NCBI GenBank assembly: GCA_947652115.1
Contig: OX393565.1
Coordinates: 16,970,967-17,034,966 of the forward strand
Direction: 5' to 3'
DNA length: 64,000 nucleotides
DNA from: Blastomussa wellsi
Lineage: Eukaryota; Cnidaria; Anthozoa; Scleractinia; Plerogyridae
Below the pieces are notes generated by a model. It was not told where the DNA came from. It saw nothing but the letters and a program-made list of their open reading frames with translations, and searched no databases. Shown here piece after piece: positions 48,629 to 61,560 of this stretch (positions are counted from its first letter, which is position 1; each line of letters opens with the position of its first letter). The position numbers were made by a program, and so were the translations under genes.

Positions 48629-51019
48629 CAAGGTAGGGCCACTGTGTCGCAGAATCATCATTCCCCTTTTTAACTGAGTCTAAGTCCAGGAGTTCGGACA
48701 TAAAATACTAATGATTTAAGCCATTACTTTATTTTCCTTTTTTTTTAAAAAAAAAGGAATGCTGGCTTTGTGGAAGGACCGACTTTCACTCATGTGAGAA
48801 AATTCTCCTTGAAGCTTGCTTATGCATGAGTATTACAGCGGCATTCTATGCGTAAATTACCGCCCCGGAGTACGAACTAAAATTGCACAGGTAAGTTAAA
48901 AGACTATGACCGAAATCAACATTCTCAAAGAAACGAAAAAGAAAGAAAACAGTTTCCTATGAAAAAGGTATTGATCATAATACCGTGGCATTCTTTTGCT
49001 AGACTTCCCTCTTCTCCAATCTCTGCCTGATACTACTGAGGAGTGTCACTATAAGAATTATGACTCACTAATAACTGAAGTGAACATGTCATAGGAAAAA
49101 CAGACCTTAACGGTGTAACACTGCGTCAAGATTGTTGTGTTGGAGTTGATCATCAAAGTCTTCACTAAAGAACAGCCTGTCACAGCAAATGACCAAGGAA
49201 GAATGAACTAACGTGGGCATGTTAGAAACATATTAATTGTAAAAAGGATACTTGATCGGTTTGAATAAATTAACATTCAACTTCCGCTGACAGTTTTTGT
49301 GTGGGATGGCAAGTGACGCGACGATTTTACCAGAGGGCATTTTGAACAATAGCGACATGAGTAGTATAAATAACTATCACAAAAAATAAAAGTGATATCC
49401 ATAAATATCCGTATTTTAGAAAGAGAAAAAATAAATGATTAGTTTTTAGTAAGTGCTAGATCTCCGCCACTAATGATTTGTACAGAAAAGGACCAAAGTA
49501 CGCGCCATGAGGAAGACCACGGAATTCTAGCTTTGACCAAAATTCATGTTAATACTACAACTTCCTTCAACGATACCAATTCCTGTTTGTTTTCGACGAA
49601 AATTTAAAACCTTTCTAACTTCGTACATTACTGAATGTGTTTATTAGAGAACCATGGAGGTCTATTGCAAAAGAAACAATATAAATTACTTAAAACGTGT
49701 ATTTCAACAGGTGTACTGAACTTGGAAAGTCTTTTCAAAATAGCAAAGTGTTTTTAAAATATAAACAGTGGCATACAGACTAATCTCACGCCCTTCATGT
49801 TTCGACGCTTCCTTCCTTTACAAACCAACTTTTCCGGGAGAGGGAGGAACTGCCTTATCTAACCTTAACGGGCAAGGGCGGTCCAATGGGGTATGGTTTT
49901 CAGGATTTTGTCTAAACGAACGGGATATCGATCTTTCACTCTTTGTCTTAATCTTGGTATCTTGACATGGCCTAACAAGACAGATTATTACCATTTTTGT
50001 TGGCAACGGTAACTTATACAGCTCCGTCTGACTCCATAAAGCTGCACAGCTGTAAATAGATTTGTAATTTATATTCTTTTCTTGCCTTGTCTTGTCTATT
50101 CTTGTCAAAACTCGGAATTCTGTCTTAAATAGAATAGGAAACTCAGAGGTTTGTGTCAGGGCCAGCCTTTGAGTGACCGGGCCGCACCTCCCTACCCCAT
50201 GTGTCGAGTACCCCCTAGCCCGGGCAAACCTTTCCCCGACCAAATATCAAGGTATTGTCAAGCAAAGGATAAATTTACCAACTTCGTGTTTTGATGTGTA
50301 AACAAGCAGTAAAAGAATTGTGTGACAAGCAGTGGATCGAAGTGGAGAGGAGTTCCAAACTATTTCAAGTTTAGCTTTGAAGCGTTACATTAGTTTTCTC
50401 ATCATCAAACCTCGTTACGGGATTCTGCTTGCACTAGAATTGTTTTTCAGAAAAGTGTCAAAATAATCGTAACTACGCAACAGTCTAACTCTCGTTTCAC
50501 TGCATCGTCAAAACAACTCAGTCTCAGGGAAGGTTTCATTTAAAAACACGACAAGAAGATTTGAAAGAATGCCAGGAGAGGGAAGCCTTCCGTACTCAGT
50601 TCAAACTAGGGGCGGATAACTCGAGCAGTTGAACATACTAGGAGGTCCAATACCAAGCAGCTGTAAAAGAAAATTTGTAATCCGGTTGTTTAGCACATTT
50701 AGATAAGCCTTTAAATTCACTCTGCAACTAACTAAAAAACATATTTATTCCCAGAAAACTGAGTGTTAACTTCACTGATATCCATCAGTTCAATAACGCT
50801 CAAGTCATTGAATGAGGTCCTTTCCATATTAAACTCAGAGTTATTAAACGAGGAAATTTAACCAGACTTAAATGTCGTTTTGTTTTCCTTATACTGCTGT
50901 GTAAACTAGCACAGACTGTCCCATCTAGTCCAAAGAATACACTTGGCAGCAGTTAGAAAGACTGGTTAAGACAATGGAAGCTGCATAGAGGGGTTTCATT
51001 TGTGGCGTTTACTCCGGAG
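48629..51019. other. unannotated sequence
   Basis: A 141-codon minus-strand frame at 49818-50243 is mostly low-complexity and repeat-like and is not called as a gene. No RNA gene seen. Confidence 0.35.
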
Positions 51020-51715
51020 AAGAAACAAGTTCCATTCTTTCTTTTAAGCCATTCTTTAAGCCATTCTTTCTTTTATTTTCTAATAATTATTTTAACAAAT
51101 TGGACATGCCCACAGGTAGCTAGCTAATCTAGGTGGGTCATGTCTTAACTAAAAAGAAAAAGGTAAGTATAGAAGTTTACAGAAATCAGGAAATTAACCA
51201 GAGAGAGTACGTATACAAGAAGTTAACTAAAAAGAGTAGGTATAGAAACAAAAATACAACAATATTACAATTAAGACTATACTTGTTATTCTGAAAATAC
51301 GAAAAAACCTTAAGAAAATTTGACCTTTTGAATAACGTTTCGTATGTCAAGATAGGAGTCTTCAGAAGACAGAGTATTGAAAAGTACTCTTTTAATTTTT
51401 CTTTTAAAGTCATGTTTAGAAAGATTCCTTAATGTAAGAGGCATCTCGTTCCAAATTTTTTGTTCCAATTGTAGAAAACGAGTTCAGTTGAATAGAGAGC
51501 CTAGAGCTTTGTGTGTAAAAGTTGTGCGAAGAAGAGGATCGGGTATTATAGGGGTGAATATTAGATATGTCTTGAAACAGGTCTCGAATATTTCTAGGTG
51601 CATTTCTGTGTCTAATATCAAACATCAGGTTAGCTGTAAGTTCATAATAAGAAAATTGTAGCGGTAAAATACCGGCATCGGAAAGTAGAGGAATATACCG
51701 ATACCTCCTTACCAA
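51020..51715 (-). mobile_element. 3' fragment of a CR1/L2-like LINE, frameshifted
   Basis: On the minus strand the frame from 51715 reads ANLMFDIRHRNAPRNIRDLF, HPYNTRSSSS, NSFSTIGTK. These are the usual C-terminal reverse-transcriptase features (M..I...P.....LF......H.YNTR......F.....N.....G.K.WN). An extra A in an A-run shifts the frame just there; the next frame carries WNEMPLTLRNLSKHDFKRKI and SSEDSYLDI, as expected of the family. A 3' UTR and a GAATGGCTTAAA-type repeat tail follow. Dead copy, 5' truncated. Confidence 0.85.
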
Positions 51716-52089
51716 CTAGTGGCTCATATAACCATCAAGTTAATTCCCCTCGACGCAACATTTATGCGCTTAACCTGTCAAGAGCGCTAGCTTAACATCA
51801 AGCCAAGCGTGGCCATAAAACTTGTTGTTGCTGAATGGGCCAAAATTAAATGGTGGGTACAAGTGAAATACGTTTTTGGATACGGAAACCTAACTACAGT
51901 CACCAACGAATTATTGATACAGAGGAAAAAAGTTACAGAGTTTAGCGAATAGAGAACGAGCAGCGAATTATTTGTGAATTCAATGTTTTCGCCTGGCCAA
52001 ATTTCCTTTTTTTATATCACACAAAGAGAGTTTTTTAATTGCTTAGAACACGTCAGTGTGCACTCGTTGTCTATCGGTACATGGAAACA

Positions 52090-53215
52090 GACAATTAAAT
52101 GACGTATTCGAAAAAGACATCGGCAACTTTCTAAGAAATAATATAAATTACAAAATGTCTGGAAGCTATTTTGTTACAGATACAATAAAAAAAAATTAAT
52201 GACGACCTAAACGACGTCTGCAGTGATGAAGTTGATAGACAACACATTTTGGATAGCGGACGGGGCGCTATGTGGCTCTTTGCAAAAGGATTTTTCTCTT
52301 AACCCAAGGAAAGATGGTTACGTTATGTAGATCTACGAAGGCAGATTTCTCGACATTGAGCATTCCAAATCTAACAACCATAGCTAAAATTCTTGCGAGA
52401 TAAAGCTTTTCTATCGTCAATAGGTCTCTGACCCGAGGCTCTCTTAACGCGCAATTTTCGCAAGCGAGCAGAGACTGCTTAGCAACTGATATCATTTAGC
52501 CAGTTAAAATTTATTTTTTTACTTATATCGAGGTTGGAAGTGTACCAGACAATCCCGACTACGAAGCTACATTAAAAGAAATTGTCATCCAAAAAATGGC
52601 TCTGTTCTCAAATGCGCTATTCACTGCACCACATCGCGTGCCAAATAAAGAATTAAACGTTACTAATACTTTCTTCACTTTTACCCGTTTTACGGGCACT
52701 GTATTTGAGCTTATAATTACGCCTGATAATCATGTGGAACGTAGCTCCGCAAGCTGCATTTTCCTACTCAGAAATCCTTGCTGGAACTTTCATCGTGCCC
52801 GCGTGCATCTAAAACTTGTATCCTGCTCTCCAAAATTAACATGAATTATATTTCCGACATTATTTTAGGATATTATCCGATATTATTTTAGGATTATTAT
52901 CAGGTTTGAACATAACATCCTACCGAAACGATTCGTTGACTTCCTTGCAGACTTTCAGCAAAAACTAAAGGCTCGCTCCAATGTTAATTTGACTGCTTAG
53001 AAAGATGTACCCGATGCGCGTCAATCAACTCTGAAATATGAAATTAATAGCTGCAAATTTCAATCAAGATTCGAAGAGCTTTAATTCCCAATCTTATTTC
53101 TGATCGTGACTGTTATATCAAATAAGTAAACTTAAAACTCTTGTTCGTGTTCTACCTGCACTGTAATCAAATTAAAACGCGATTATTTCATCGGACTCGA
53201 CAGGTAATGAGCTTC
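52090..53215. repeat. diverged duplication, copy A
   Basis: Collinear with copy B at 53640-55100. Shared landmarks include GTCTGCAGTGATGAAGTTGA/ATCATCAGTGATAGATGTTG, CTTAGCAACTGA, TTCTCAAATGCGCTATTCAC/TTCTCAAATGCATTATGCAT, a GCAAATTTCAATCAAG block and a terminal CAGGTAATGAGCT/CAGGTAATAAGCT. Old copies with many indels. No gene assigned. Confidence 0.65.
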
Positions 53216-53639
53216 CTTGTTCAGAAGGGGTGCGCGTATGAGCTTTTGCTACTGATAGCCACTGAAAGTCTACGGTATCAAACCTTAATAGTTAATCACT
53301 GAGCATTTTTAGACAAGAAGTTTTGCGGGTTTGGTCTGCGATAACTGGTATTTATTTTTTGTTTTAAATGGAAAATTGGCGCCGTTTTACTGCGTGTAAG
53401 ATGACTCTCTACTGATTTATTTTTCTTCACTTCAAGCAAACAAGCATTAAAGGCTTTAACTAGGGCTGGTTTACTTTTAACTTATAACAAGCGAGCAAAT
53501 AGTGTAATTGTTTTCGTCAGGTCAATTTTCCTATTTTTATCAAATTTAGCAATTATTTTAAGCTTATAAAGCCCGAGTCCCTGAATATTAACACAACACA
53601 CATGGGTGGGCGTTGTATATAAAAAGTCCACAAGTTTCT

Positions 53640-55100
53640 AACAAATGCAATTAAGAAATGCCTCGAAGATGTTTTCGTACTAATATAATGAAAAAGATAA
53701 ATGGTGATCTAATGGATGTCATCATCAGTGATAGATGTTGAAGGCTTTGATAGCGGCCCGCCGGAGTTGAAAGGGGGGCTTGCTTTTACATGTAAAAACA
53801 GTTATTTTTTTGTGAACGCAAGGAACGCTAACAAATTAAGTCGATGAAGGCCGTCGTGAAGTTTAAGCTGACTTAAGGATTCATACATCTTAAATTCTTG
53901 TGACATAAGAGTATTGCGATGAGTCAGTTGCTCTCCGAACGCGTGTTTTCGAAAGAAATCCGTGATTTCTTAGCAACTGAGTAGTGTTTCTTTGATATGA
54001 TAACAAGCCGACGCGAAAATAATGACCATGAGAGCACTTCGTTGATACTCGTGCATTCTCCCGATTGGATAAGTAGAATCGGAAGCTCTTCGGGTGTACG
54101 TTTTCCTTTTACCGAGATTTACCGAAACGGTCTGTCTGTTCCACTGACTGAAGTACTAAAGAAGAAATAAAATCGTGTTAAGTTATTTCTTGTTGATTGA
54201 AGGGTATTGAGGGCGTTGGGACTGACTAAAATTCTAGCAAAAAGACGCAACTCGAGGTGAATAAAAAAGAAAGGCCGGATAAGACTCGGCTATTCTCAAA
54301 TGCATTATGCATTGCACAAACAGCCTTCACCTTTAACATAACGACGTCAAGCCAAACTTCGTTCACTATCATGTCACCAGTTTTGGTACTTGATTATTTA
54401 CACGCCTCGATGTCCTTCTATATTTATTCAAGAAACATATTTCATATACATATTTCAGTTAAAGGAATATTGGTGTAAATTAACAGTTTGGTTGATTCCA
54501 TTCGAATTCTATATAGCTAAATATTAAGCCTGAGTGTCAGACATTTTAGGAGACAAAATCTTATTAAATTTCGAGCTACTGGCTCCGATCTTCGAACCCA
54601 AAAACCACATTATTTTTATCGCTCTGAAAACCGAACAGGCATCGCGAATTTCGAGGTGACATTTCATTATAAAGCTGGGAAAAGTCAAGTATTTCATCAC
54701 ACTTTTAACCGAACATAAAGGCGATTTTTCTTTCAAACATGAGACATTTCACTGAGGCGATGCGTTGGGGTCTCTTGGTTGGGTGTACTTGTAAACTATA
54801 AGCTCACTCCACCCTAACTGTTGTATTGATGATGTGTAAACCTGCAAGTGAAATTTATCTCCGAACTCGAAAGAAAGCTGAATATGACATTTACATCTGC
54901 AAACTTCAATCAAGCTACGAAATGAAAGTGAAATGTCATTGTTTCAGTGAAGGACAACGCCAGCTACGCTTCAACTCAGAATCTTATCACTGATCATGAC
55001 TTTTATGTCATAAGCCTGATATCTGATATAGTTTTCCCCTCGTCATATACTTGGAATCAAACTAGACTGCGACAATTTCATGGTATTTTACAGGTAATAA
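53640..55100. repeat. diverged duplication, copy B
   Basis: Partner of copy A. Its right end (54947-55095) lies between GTTTCAG and CAG/GTAATAAGC, which look like splice sites. The frame between them is open (LITDHDFYVISLISD), while copy A carries a stop at the matching place. It could be an exon of an unknown gene duplicated with its surroundings, or non-coding. Confidence 0.6.
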
Positions 55101-55438
55101 GCTCTCTTCTGGCAAAGAACAATGATTTGGAAAGAGTGCGCCAGTTTGAGAGCCTGTGTCGGTTGCGAGAAACAAACCAAAAGTCTGTGGTTTCAAACCC
55201 TTGTTGTCTTGCGTTCGATTTGGCAGTTGGATTGGCTGCCTTTTCAGATAAGCAGTTCGTGAGTATTCTGATAAAGTATTTTCAAACTGAAACGCTATTT
55301 TTCTCGCAGCGAGAAAGTATAGCATGTTCGCTCCTCTTCACTTGTCAAGATCGCAGGTCAAGGCCTCCATGGCTCTCTACGGTTTTGCTTTTCTTTCCTC
55401 GTACCAATCAACCATTAGTGGAAAAGGCTACATTCTAA
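54947..55438 (+). CDS. weak 163-codon ORF overlapping duplication copy B
   Basis: The longest plus-strand frame in this part, beginning KDNASYASTQNLITDHDF after an acceptor-like GTTTCAG at 54946. Its first third is shared with copy A, where it is interrupted. A good donor at 55096 suggests that, if coding, only 54947-55095 is exonic. No family recognised. Confidence 0.15.
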   Translation: MKDNASYASTQNLITDHDFYVISLISDIVFPSSYTWNQTRLRQFHGILQVISSLLAKNNDLERVRQFESLCRLRETNQKSVVSNPCCLAFDLAVGLAAFSDKQFVSILIKYFQTETLFFSQRESIACSLLFTCQDRRSRPPWLSTVLLFFPRTNQPLVEKATF

Positions 55439-58400
55439 AAGTGCTCTCAATTCTGAAGAGTTTGCCTATGTGAGTGGGCGAGGAAAGAGCAGAGACGAAT
55501 TATGCTTTGTTTACGAAAACATCATCGCCTCTTTGCCGCCAAAAGTGGATTTGATTTTAAAGGCCTTGTGATGAACTCAGTTTACTTACGTTTTTGGGCA
55601 ACGAATTTCAAAACAAAACCTTCACAGAACTTCAAACAGGCCTACCTTAAGATGTCTCGTTGTAGGCAGCCTCGGGACCCCGTCGAGATGATCAGGTTGT
55701 TCTGTAGAACTGTTTCAGTGTTTATTTCTTGTGATATCTGAGTAGGACTTCCTTCAGCTTGTCCGCGCCCTGCCGCGTATATTTGGTGTATTTACATAAC
55801 AAAGAAACCCCATTGTCTCCTACAAAAAAGGCTGTATCGCGTGAAAAGCTTTCAAAGTGTATCTAGCAATTATCACGATAGGCGCTAGGCTACATAAACC
55901 TTAATGGATAATTCATAAACACAACGGTCATTGAAACTGTGGCGCAGTCAACATTTCAGTCAATTTCACGTTGATTTTATACATTAGACATATTATATTA
56001 AAAGAGGTTAAAATACTTTTTTGCGTGTTATGTGCGATGTTTAGTAACTTTAAAATGAATGCAAACGCTCAACCAAAACAATCCAGCTTGAAATTCGGTC
56101 AATTAAGTGCTTAAAATGGGAGCTCAAAAGAAAACTTTTGCCGAATTCAAACAGTATTGTCTACAAACGCTCGTTTGCTCAAACAGATAAGTCTGTTACT
56201 TTTGCGAGTCGAACTGAAAAATGAGTGCCCGTTCTCATCGACAACAAAGCCACATTAATAATAAAAAGAAACTTTTACGGGGGAGTTGTAACTGGTGTTT
56301 AAAGTGGTGTTAGGATTTCTCCTTTATGCTTTAAAAGCAAGAAAGTCTATTATTGGAAAGGTGGCATTTCTATTGACAGTATTTATTTACATCCATGGAC
56401 AAACAAAGTCGAAACATGCGATCTACTTGTCGAAAAAACGGTTATTCAAAATTTGGGGATTCCCTTAAAAATGTGGTCTACAACTGCTAAAATCGTTCAA
56501 GAAAAAATTAAATTTCAGACGAGACTTGTTCCAATACGTCAAAAACTCCGACAGTTTTGAAGTGTCGTGCAACACGTGCTCTGTTACACACAAATATTGG
56601 CCCTATGTCAGAACACAGCTCGTCTACAATTAATATTATTATTACTTTGCAGCGGAAAGAAAAGCACGCGATCAAAACGACAAAAAAAATAATACAACAG
56701 ACATCTTCGGAGACCAAAGGCCTGGATAAAACGTAGGCGTTGAGTAGTTGCAAATTGCACTCGCGTACAGATTTGGGTTCGGTGGCGAAACGACTCACAA
56801 TTGTACTCGAAAACGTATGAAAATTGTCAAAAAAAATCCATTTTACTGCTACCGCTATGAGAGTTACGCTGCCTTGCGTTGGCTGACTAAATTAAACGTT
56901 GAAAAACGCGTTGATCTCGACCAAACGCAAGTCAACGCAAGTTTTCCACTTTCCGCTGCGACGAAAAAATGATTGGAAAGGTTCAGTAAAACTGCATCAA
57001 TCATTTCTGACAACTAAACATCCCAGTAAAACTGGCTAAAGCGATTCGAAAACAATTCGCGATAGTATCTTCAATGTATTGGATTCAAATTTAAATTTAA
57101 GGTAATAATAATTAAGATACAGATTTAAATTTGGGACGTAGACTATATAAATTTGGACAAAATGTTTTGACACTAGATTGCATGATTTATGGTATCTGGA
57201 AGACAATTTTTCCAAAGGGTTCAATTTAATCTGTATATTCTTAATTGCGCATCGACTCCAAGAAACAAAATTGTCATCTGGAACAACTCAAATTGATTAT
57301 AGAGGCTTCGACGATCGATTTTCTTAGCTTAGGCGCAAATCATTTCTCAGTTTTAGTTACTGAGTACTTATATATATATATATATACAACTTCTCGGAAA
57401 TAACCTGTCAAGATTTATACTGTATGGTTTCAATCACTGCCAACTTTTCCATTCACTCTGTTTACGTAAACGCCTAATTATCATCTCACAATATTAATTT
57501 TCTACACAGATGAACGCTCTAGTCGTTCTTACTCTGTACAAACCTTAATCTTCAATTCATTCAATTTGATAGTAGAACACCAAACTAAACTATACCGAAT
57601 TCCGATGCGAAGAGGCGTTATCTCGACTCTGCCCGAGACTACTTGCCTTGTACTCATATGCTACTATAAACGCTCTAAAAATGCCCGAAACACCGCGGGC
57701 TTCTGACGAGGGAAAATAAAACCAGTATTCGCACAACGGGGAGCTAATTAAGGGATGAATTTCATTGTGAAAGAAAATGTATATTTTGACTTTCAAAAGC
57801 TGCAATTCCCATAATAGAACTACTGTTCAAGGGAAAAATGAGGAACAGGCAGAATTTTTAATACTGTACAACGAATTTCTAAAATTGTGCACACGGTAAT
57901 TAAAAGTTACGTGATTGAGGCATTATTCTATCTATGCCATCGTGCGATTAGTCAAGTCATTGGTTGTCAAGGAAAGAATCTGTTTTATTCGCTTTCAACT
58001 TTACTCTTCCTGGCGACCGCAAACTCAACAAGAGTAACACAAAACGAAACTTCCTTCCAAACGCGCCCAATTTTTAATAGAAGCTACAGTAAGCCGTAAG
58101 GCATTAAAACGCAATTAACTCGTTAAAACATTCTTTGAAGATAGTTCTGTAGCTAGGAAACCGGCCAAGCTGCAAGTTGTCAAGTGTTTATTTCGAGTTC
58201 AAACGATGACCAACAATACGCGTGGTCTAACGCGCGAGTTTAAGAATTAATGCGGACGACTAAGGAATTCCCTTCATGACGCAACACGTCCAACTAACGC
58301 GGAAGGTGATCGACTCGCGCTGACTAAGGGTACGTCCCCACTGTGACACGAATGGACGCCAGATAACACTTTACTCAGCGAAGAGAAAATCAGCTGCGTC

Positions 58401-59959
58401 TTCGCGTCTTCGCTTTGAGAGTATTCAGGGCTTCAACAGCTTCTTAACATCAGTTTCCATGCGACCGAAAAGAATATCAGATCGCGCGTGGGGGACACGC
58501 AGCAGGCGTAAATACGCTCTGTATGGCGAAAAAATATCTACTAGTGACTGAGCCTTGGTAGCTTGCTCTAATGCTTTACAATGCCGTAAATAGGGCTTGT
58601 TAGTTAATTTTCAGGAGATAATCGCTTTCGCGATATGCGAGGAGCTACGAAGATAGTGTCCAATTTTCGCAAATTTACAGAAAAAATTCGCGAAAGTAGA
58701 TGGCATTACAGTAAAGAGAAGCAATACAAGGGCATGACGTACAGTTAGTTACAAAGTACAGCGAGCTTCTGTTTGTTCCCAGTTTGTGGTCAATAAACAC
58801 ACTTCGGACACTTCGCTTTTCGGAACATTAGCCGGCGTTTGACGTATGAAGAAGCCGGTTACACATTGTGGTTATGTAACAGACTAAACAATCGAACCAC
58901 GCTTTAAAAACACCAGCTGAGCACAGCTGTTTCGTTATTATGCGAACAGTGCATGTTTTGGCACCGACCCCTGAATCCTCTCTCAAAATAACCCGCTTAA
59001 TGCAGAAACGTAGTTAATAAATCGGGAATTTCAGTCTGAAGTCCCTACAGTACCTACAACGGCTTTTACTCGCAATTAGAACACTTATATGTTGTACAAA
59101 TGGTAAGCCCGGCGTGTCCAATCGATGGAAATCGATGATCGGAAAACCAATCGATAAATCGATATCAGTGGATAAAATTAGTTGAGTGATATCGATCGGC
59201 CACGAACTGTGGCTCCGAGAGCAAACCGTAATGAATTTCTGGCGATATTTTCAAGGAATGGCTCTAGAATTTGAAAAAAACTGGCTACTTTTTTTTCAAA
59301 TTTCAATCCACTTCCATCCCTGCCATCTAAGTGATAGGCGGCAATAAAAGGTTTCAATGTAGTGATATAGTCCTAGGTAACAAAACTACACCATTATTTT
59401 TGGGTTTCATTGACTCACGAACATATTTCAGTATTTTAAAATGACACGAAAATACTGTGACACTAACGGAGGACTAAAGGACTGGCAAAATGCGTTTGCT
59501 ATAACGTGGTTTAGTTGTATCAAAGTTTTTTATATATACATTTTCGAGGCGAAGAATATCGTTCCGAGAGTTTCCTTGTATGGCCGAGATCCTTTACATG
59601 TATGTTCCAATGTGTCGAGCACAAATGGAACACGGTGCCTATGCATTGTTTTGCGGATACTTTGGTAAGCATTGTTAGATGTATTGTTCGTTGTCTTTTG
59701 TGCCTGTTATTTGGTCATGTGTCCCAACCTGAATCCAGTGGTTGCCGAAGCAAAGAAGGGACTGAGAGACATTTAACAAATCGACCACATTCAGTTTCCT
59801 TGGTCTACACTCTCACAAACAATGAGCGCGCGAGAATTCTCTCGGTTATTTAACACATAAAGAAGCCTAAGCCATGTATATTACTGTCATAAAACGCAAG
59901 GGAAATGTAGAAAATGAGTACGTCAATTTCATGGAACTTTTAAACTGAATCATGGCGGC
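55101..59959. other. unannotated intergenic sequence
   Basis: No supportable gene. A (TA)n run lies at about 57368-57386. GGGTACGTCCCCACTG near 58327 looks like the end of a small transposon, but no mirrored end was found. At 59120-59200 the string ATCGAT occurs five times in about 80 bp. Confidence 0.4.
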
Positions 59960-60300
59960 TGTCTGGCTAATGCTCTAGGTCGGTCGTCTTTGAAAAACCT
60001 TCCTTCAACAGTTACGTTGTCGACTTTATTCCGATTGAATATATCATTCGGCTACTCTTGACAAGCTTCCATCTAAACTCGTCTTCAATAGGAGGATTAC
60101 AAAATTCCGCCTCCGAGACGAGAGTGAGCCCGCGGTGTTCGTCCCTGAAGTTGCTAAGCAACATGACGTGTTTCTCGCGCGATTACTTTCGGTGTTTTCG
60201 CGAGCTCTCGTGATAGTTTTTGATTGGATAAGATAAGTCGGAAACGCCGACTGTCGTTTGTATACCTTATCGAAACCCCTGTATATAGCGCGTGGAAGAG
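59960..60300. promoter_or_regulatory. third diverged copy, promoter-like
   Basis: Resembles copies A and B over GTTACGTT..., CGTCTTCAATAGG, the AGCAAC block and GATTGGATAAG. It contains the near-palindrome GTTGCTAAGCAAC (60150-60162), GACGTG, an inverted CCAAT (ATTGG) and TGTATATAG near 60282. A 50-codon minus-strand ORF (60012-60164) starts inside the palindrome, but its reality is doubtful. Confidence 0.4.
60150..60162. promoter_or_regulatory. X-box-like (RFX) palindrome
   Basis: GTTGCTAAGCAAC is two perfect inverted half-sites (GTTGCT/AGCAAC) with one spacer base, the form bound by RFX factors that control ciliary genes. The motif is seen; its function and target gene are unknown. Confidence 0.45.
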
Positions 60301-61216
60301 GGAGTTAGGGACTGGACTATCTTCGACAGAGTCCTGAAGGAGGGGTGCACCAAATCCCATTTCCCATCCTATGTTTGACCCAAATCACAGTCCCAGTCCT
60401 AGTTTCTGTTTCTAAATTCCTATTGATCCAAATACCATTTTCCAGGGGGAAAGTAGGCAAATCTCAGTTCCCATTTTACCATTTCAGGCCGCTCCCTACA
60501 TGTTATTCCGGTCTGACTGTCGTGCCGTCTTGCTCAGGTTGCATGACATCTGCCAAAACTGAATGACGAACTTTTTTGCTTCTAGGAGCGTTAGAAAATC
60601 TCAAATTTGACTGAGTTCGAAGTTTGGGAAACCCTCTCCGCCTCGCTTTTGTTATAAAAAAACTTAGTCTAATATAGGTTTCAAATCTTGAAGTTTGCAA
60701 AAACTTCTTCCGATATTGCTTCAGTCATGCAGTATTTTGAGTATCGCGGGCTGTTGGGTTGTTCGATTTCCGACTGCAGAAATGAAGCTTATTTTGGAGT
60801 TAACCGGCTCAAAACTTAACCGTGACTTCGAAGACAAAGAAGACATGGTTTTGAAACAAAATTTGGAGGTTTTAGTCTAAAAAATATGAAATAACTCCTT
60901 TTGTGTTCCGTCATCCCACACAAATACAGAGAACTGACCAAGGCGCTATCGTGTTTGGTTCGTGGGTAGACGTCATATCCGGTTACGTCCCAGACTCCCC
61001 TAAACGCGGTTTGGTCAATTCCAAATTTTTTTCGCAGAATTACTTTGCAGAGCAAGTACTTTTATTTTAGCAGAGGCTTCGGCGTGATGGGCCACTTACC
61101 GCCACTTGGCTCGTGTGCAGACTTTACCGTTGTTACCTTACAATTATATACTTACTTATATTGCGTACTTACCTAAACTGGCGTTATTGAATTGATTACA
61201 CTTACATACACTTCAA
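60301..61216. other. unannotated sequence
   Basis: 60345-60480 is a run of degenerate CCCA and TTCCCAT motifs, probably repeat-derived. No gene is supported. Confidence 0.35.
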
Positions 61217-61373
61217 GGGCGTAGCCAGGGGGTCCTGGGGTGTCCGTGACCCCCCTTTGAAAGACTTCTTTTACATAAACAAATAAAACACAGTGTGGAT
61301 GTCGACATGACAATTTGGTGAGTACACTAGGTGTTACCCCCCCCCCCCCCCTTGAAAAGTCCTGGCTACGCCC
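61217..61373. mobile_element. 157-bp MITE
   Basis: Inverted ends GGGCGTAGCCAGG and CCTGGCTACGCCC bound a non-coding body containing a 15-C run (61337-61351). Target duplication not clear. Confidence 0.8.
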
Positions 61374-61379
61374 ATGTAC

Positions 61380-61560
61380 TTAATCAATCAATCAATCAAT
61401 CAATCAACTTTATTTAAAACACGGTAGATGGCTCAGCAAGCCGGTTTTCAGACATGCCGTGTAAGAATTACAAGATATAAATGCTAAAAATTCCAAACCT
61501 TACAAGATATAAATGTTAAAGGCCTAATAAGCTGATTGAGCGGTTTTCAGTTTTTACTTC
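61380..61560 (-). mobile_element. 3' tail of a LINE-like element
   Basis: On the minus strand the sequence ends AATAAAGTTGATTGATTGATTG, an AATAAA followed by a (GATT)n tail, typical of CR1- and RTE-like LINE 3' ends. An internal direct repeat, TTACAAGATATAAATG, occurs at about 61468 and 61501. No coding part remains. Confidence 0.5.

Noticed and set aside
49818..50243. 141-codon minus-strand ORF
   Set aside because: Repeat-like composition, no start context or conserved motif.
60345..60480. Copy of the nested element's ATCCCG subterminal array
   Set aside because: Only a loose CCCA/TTCCCAT resemblance; inverted ends absent.
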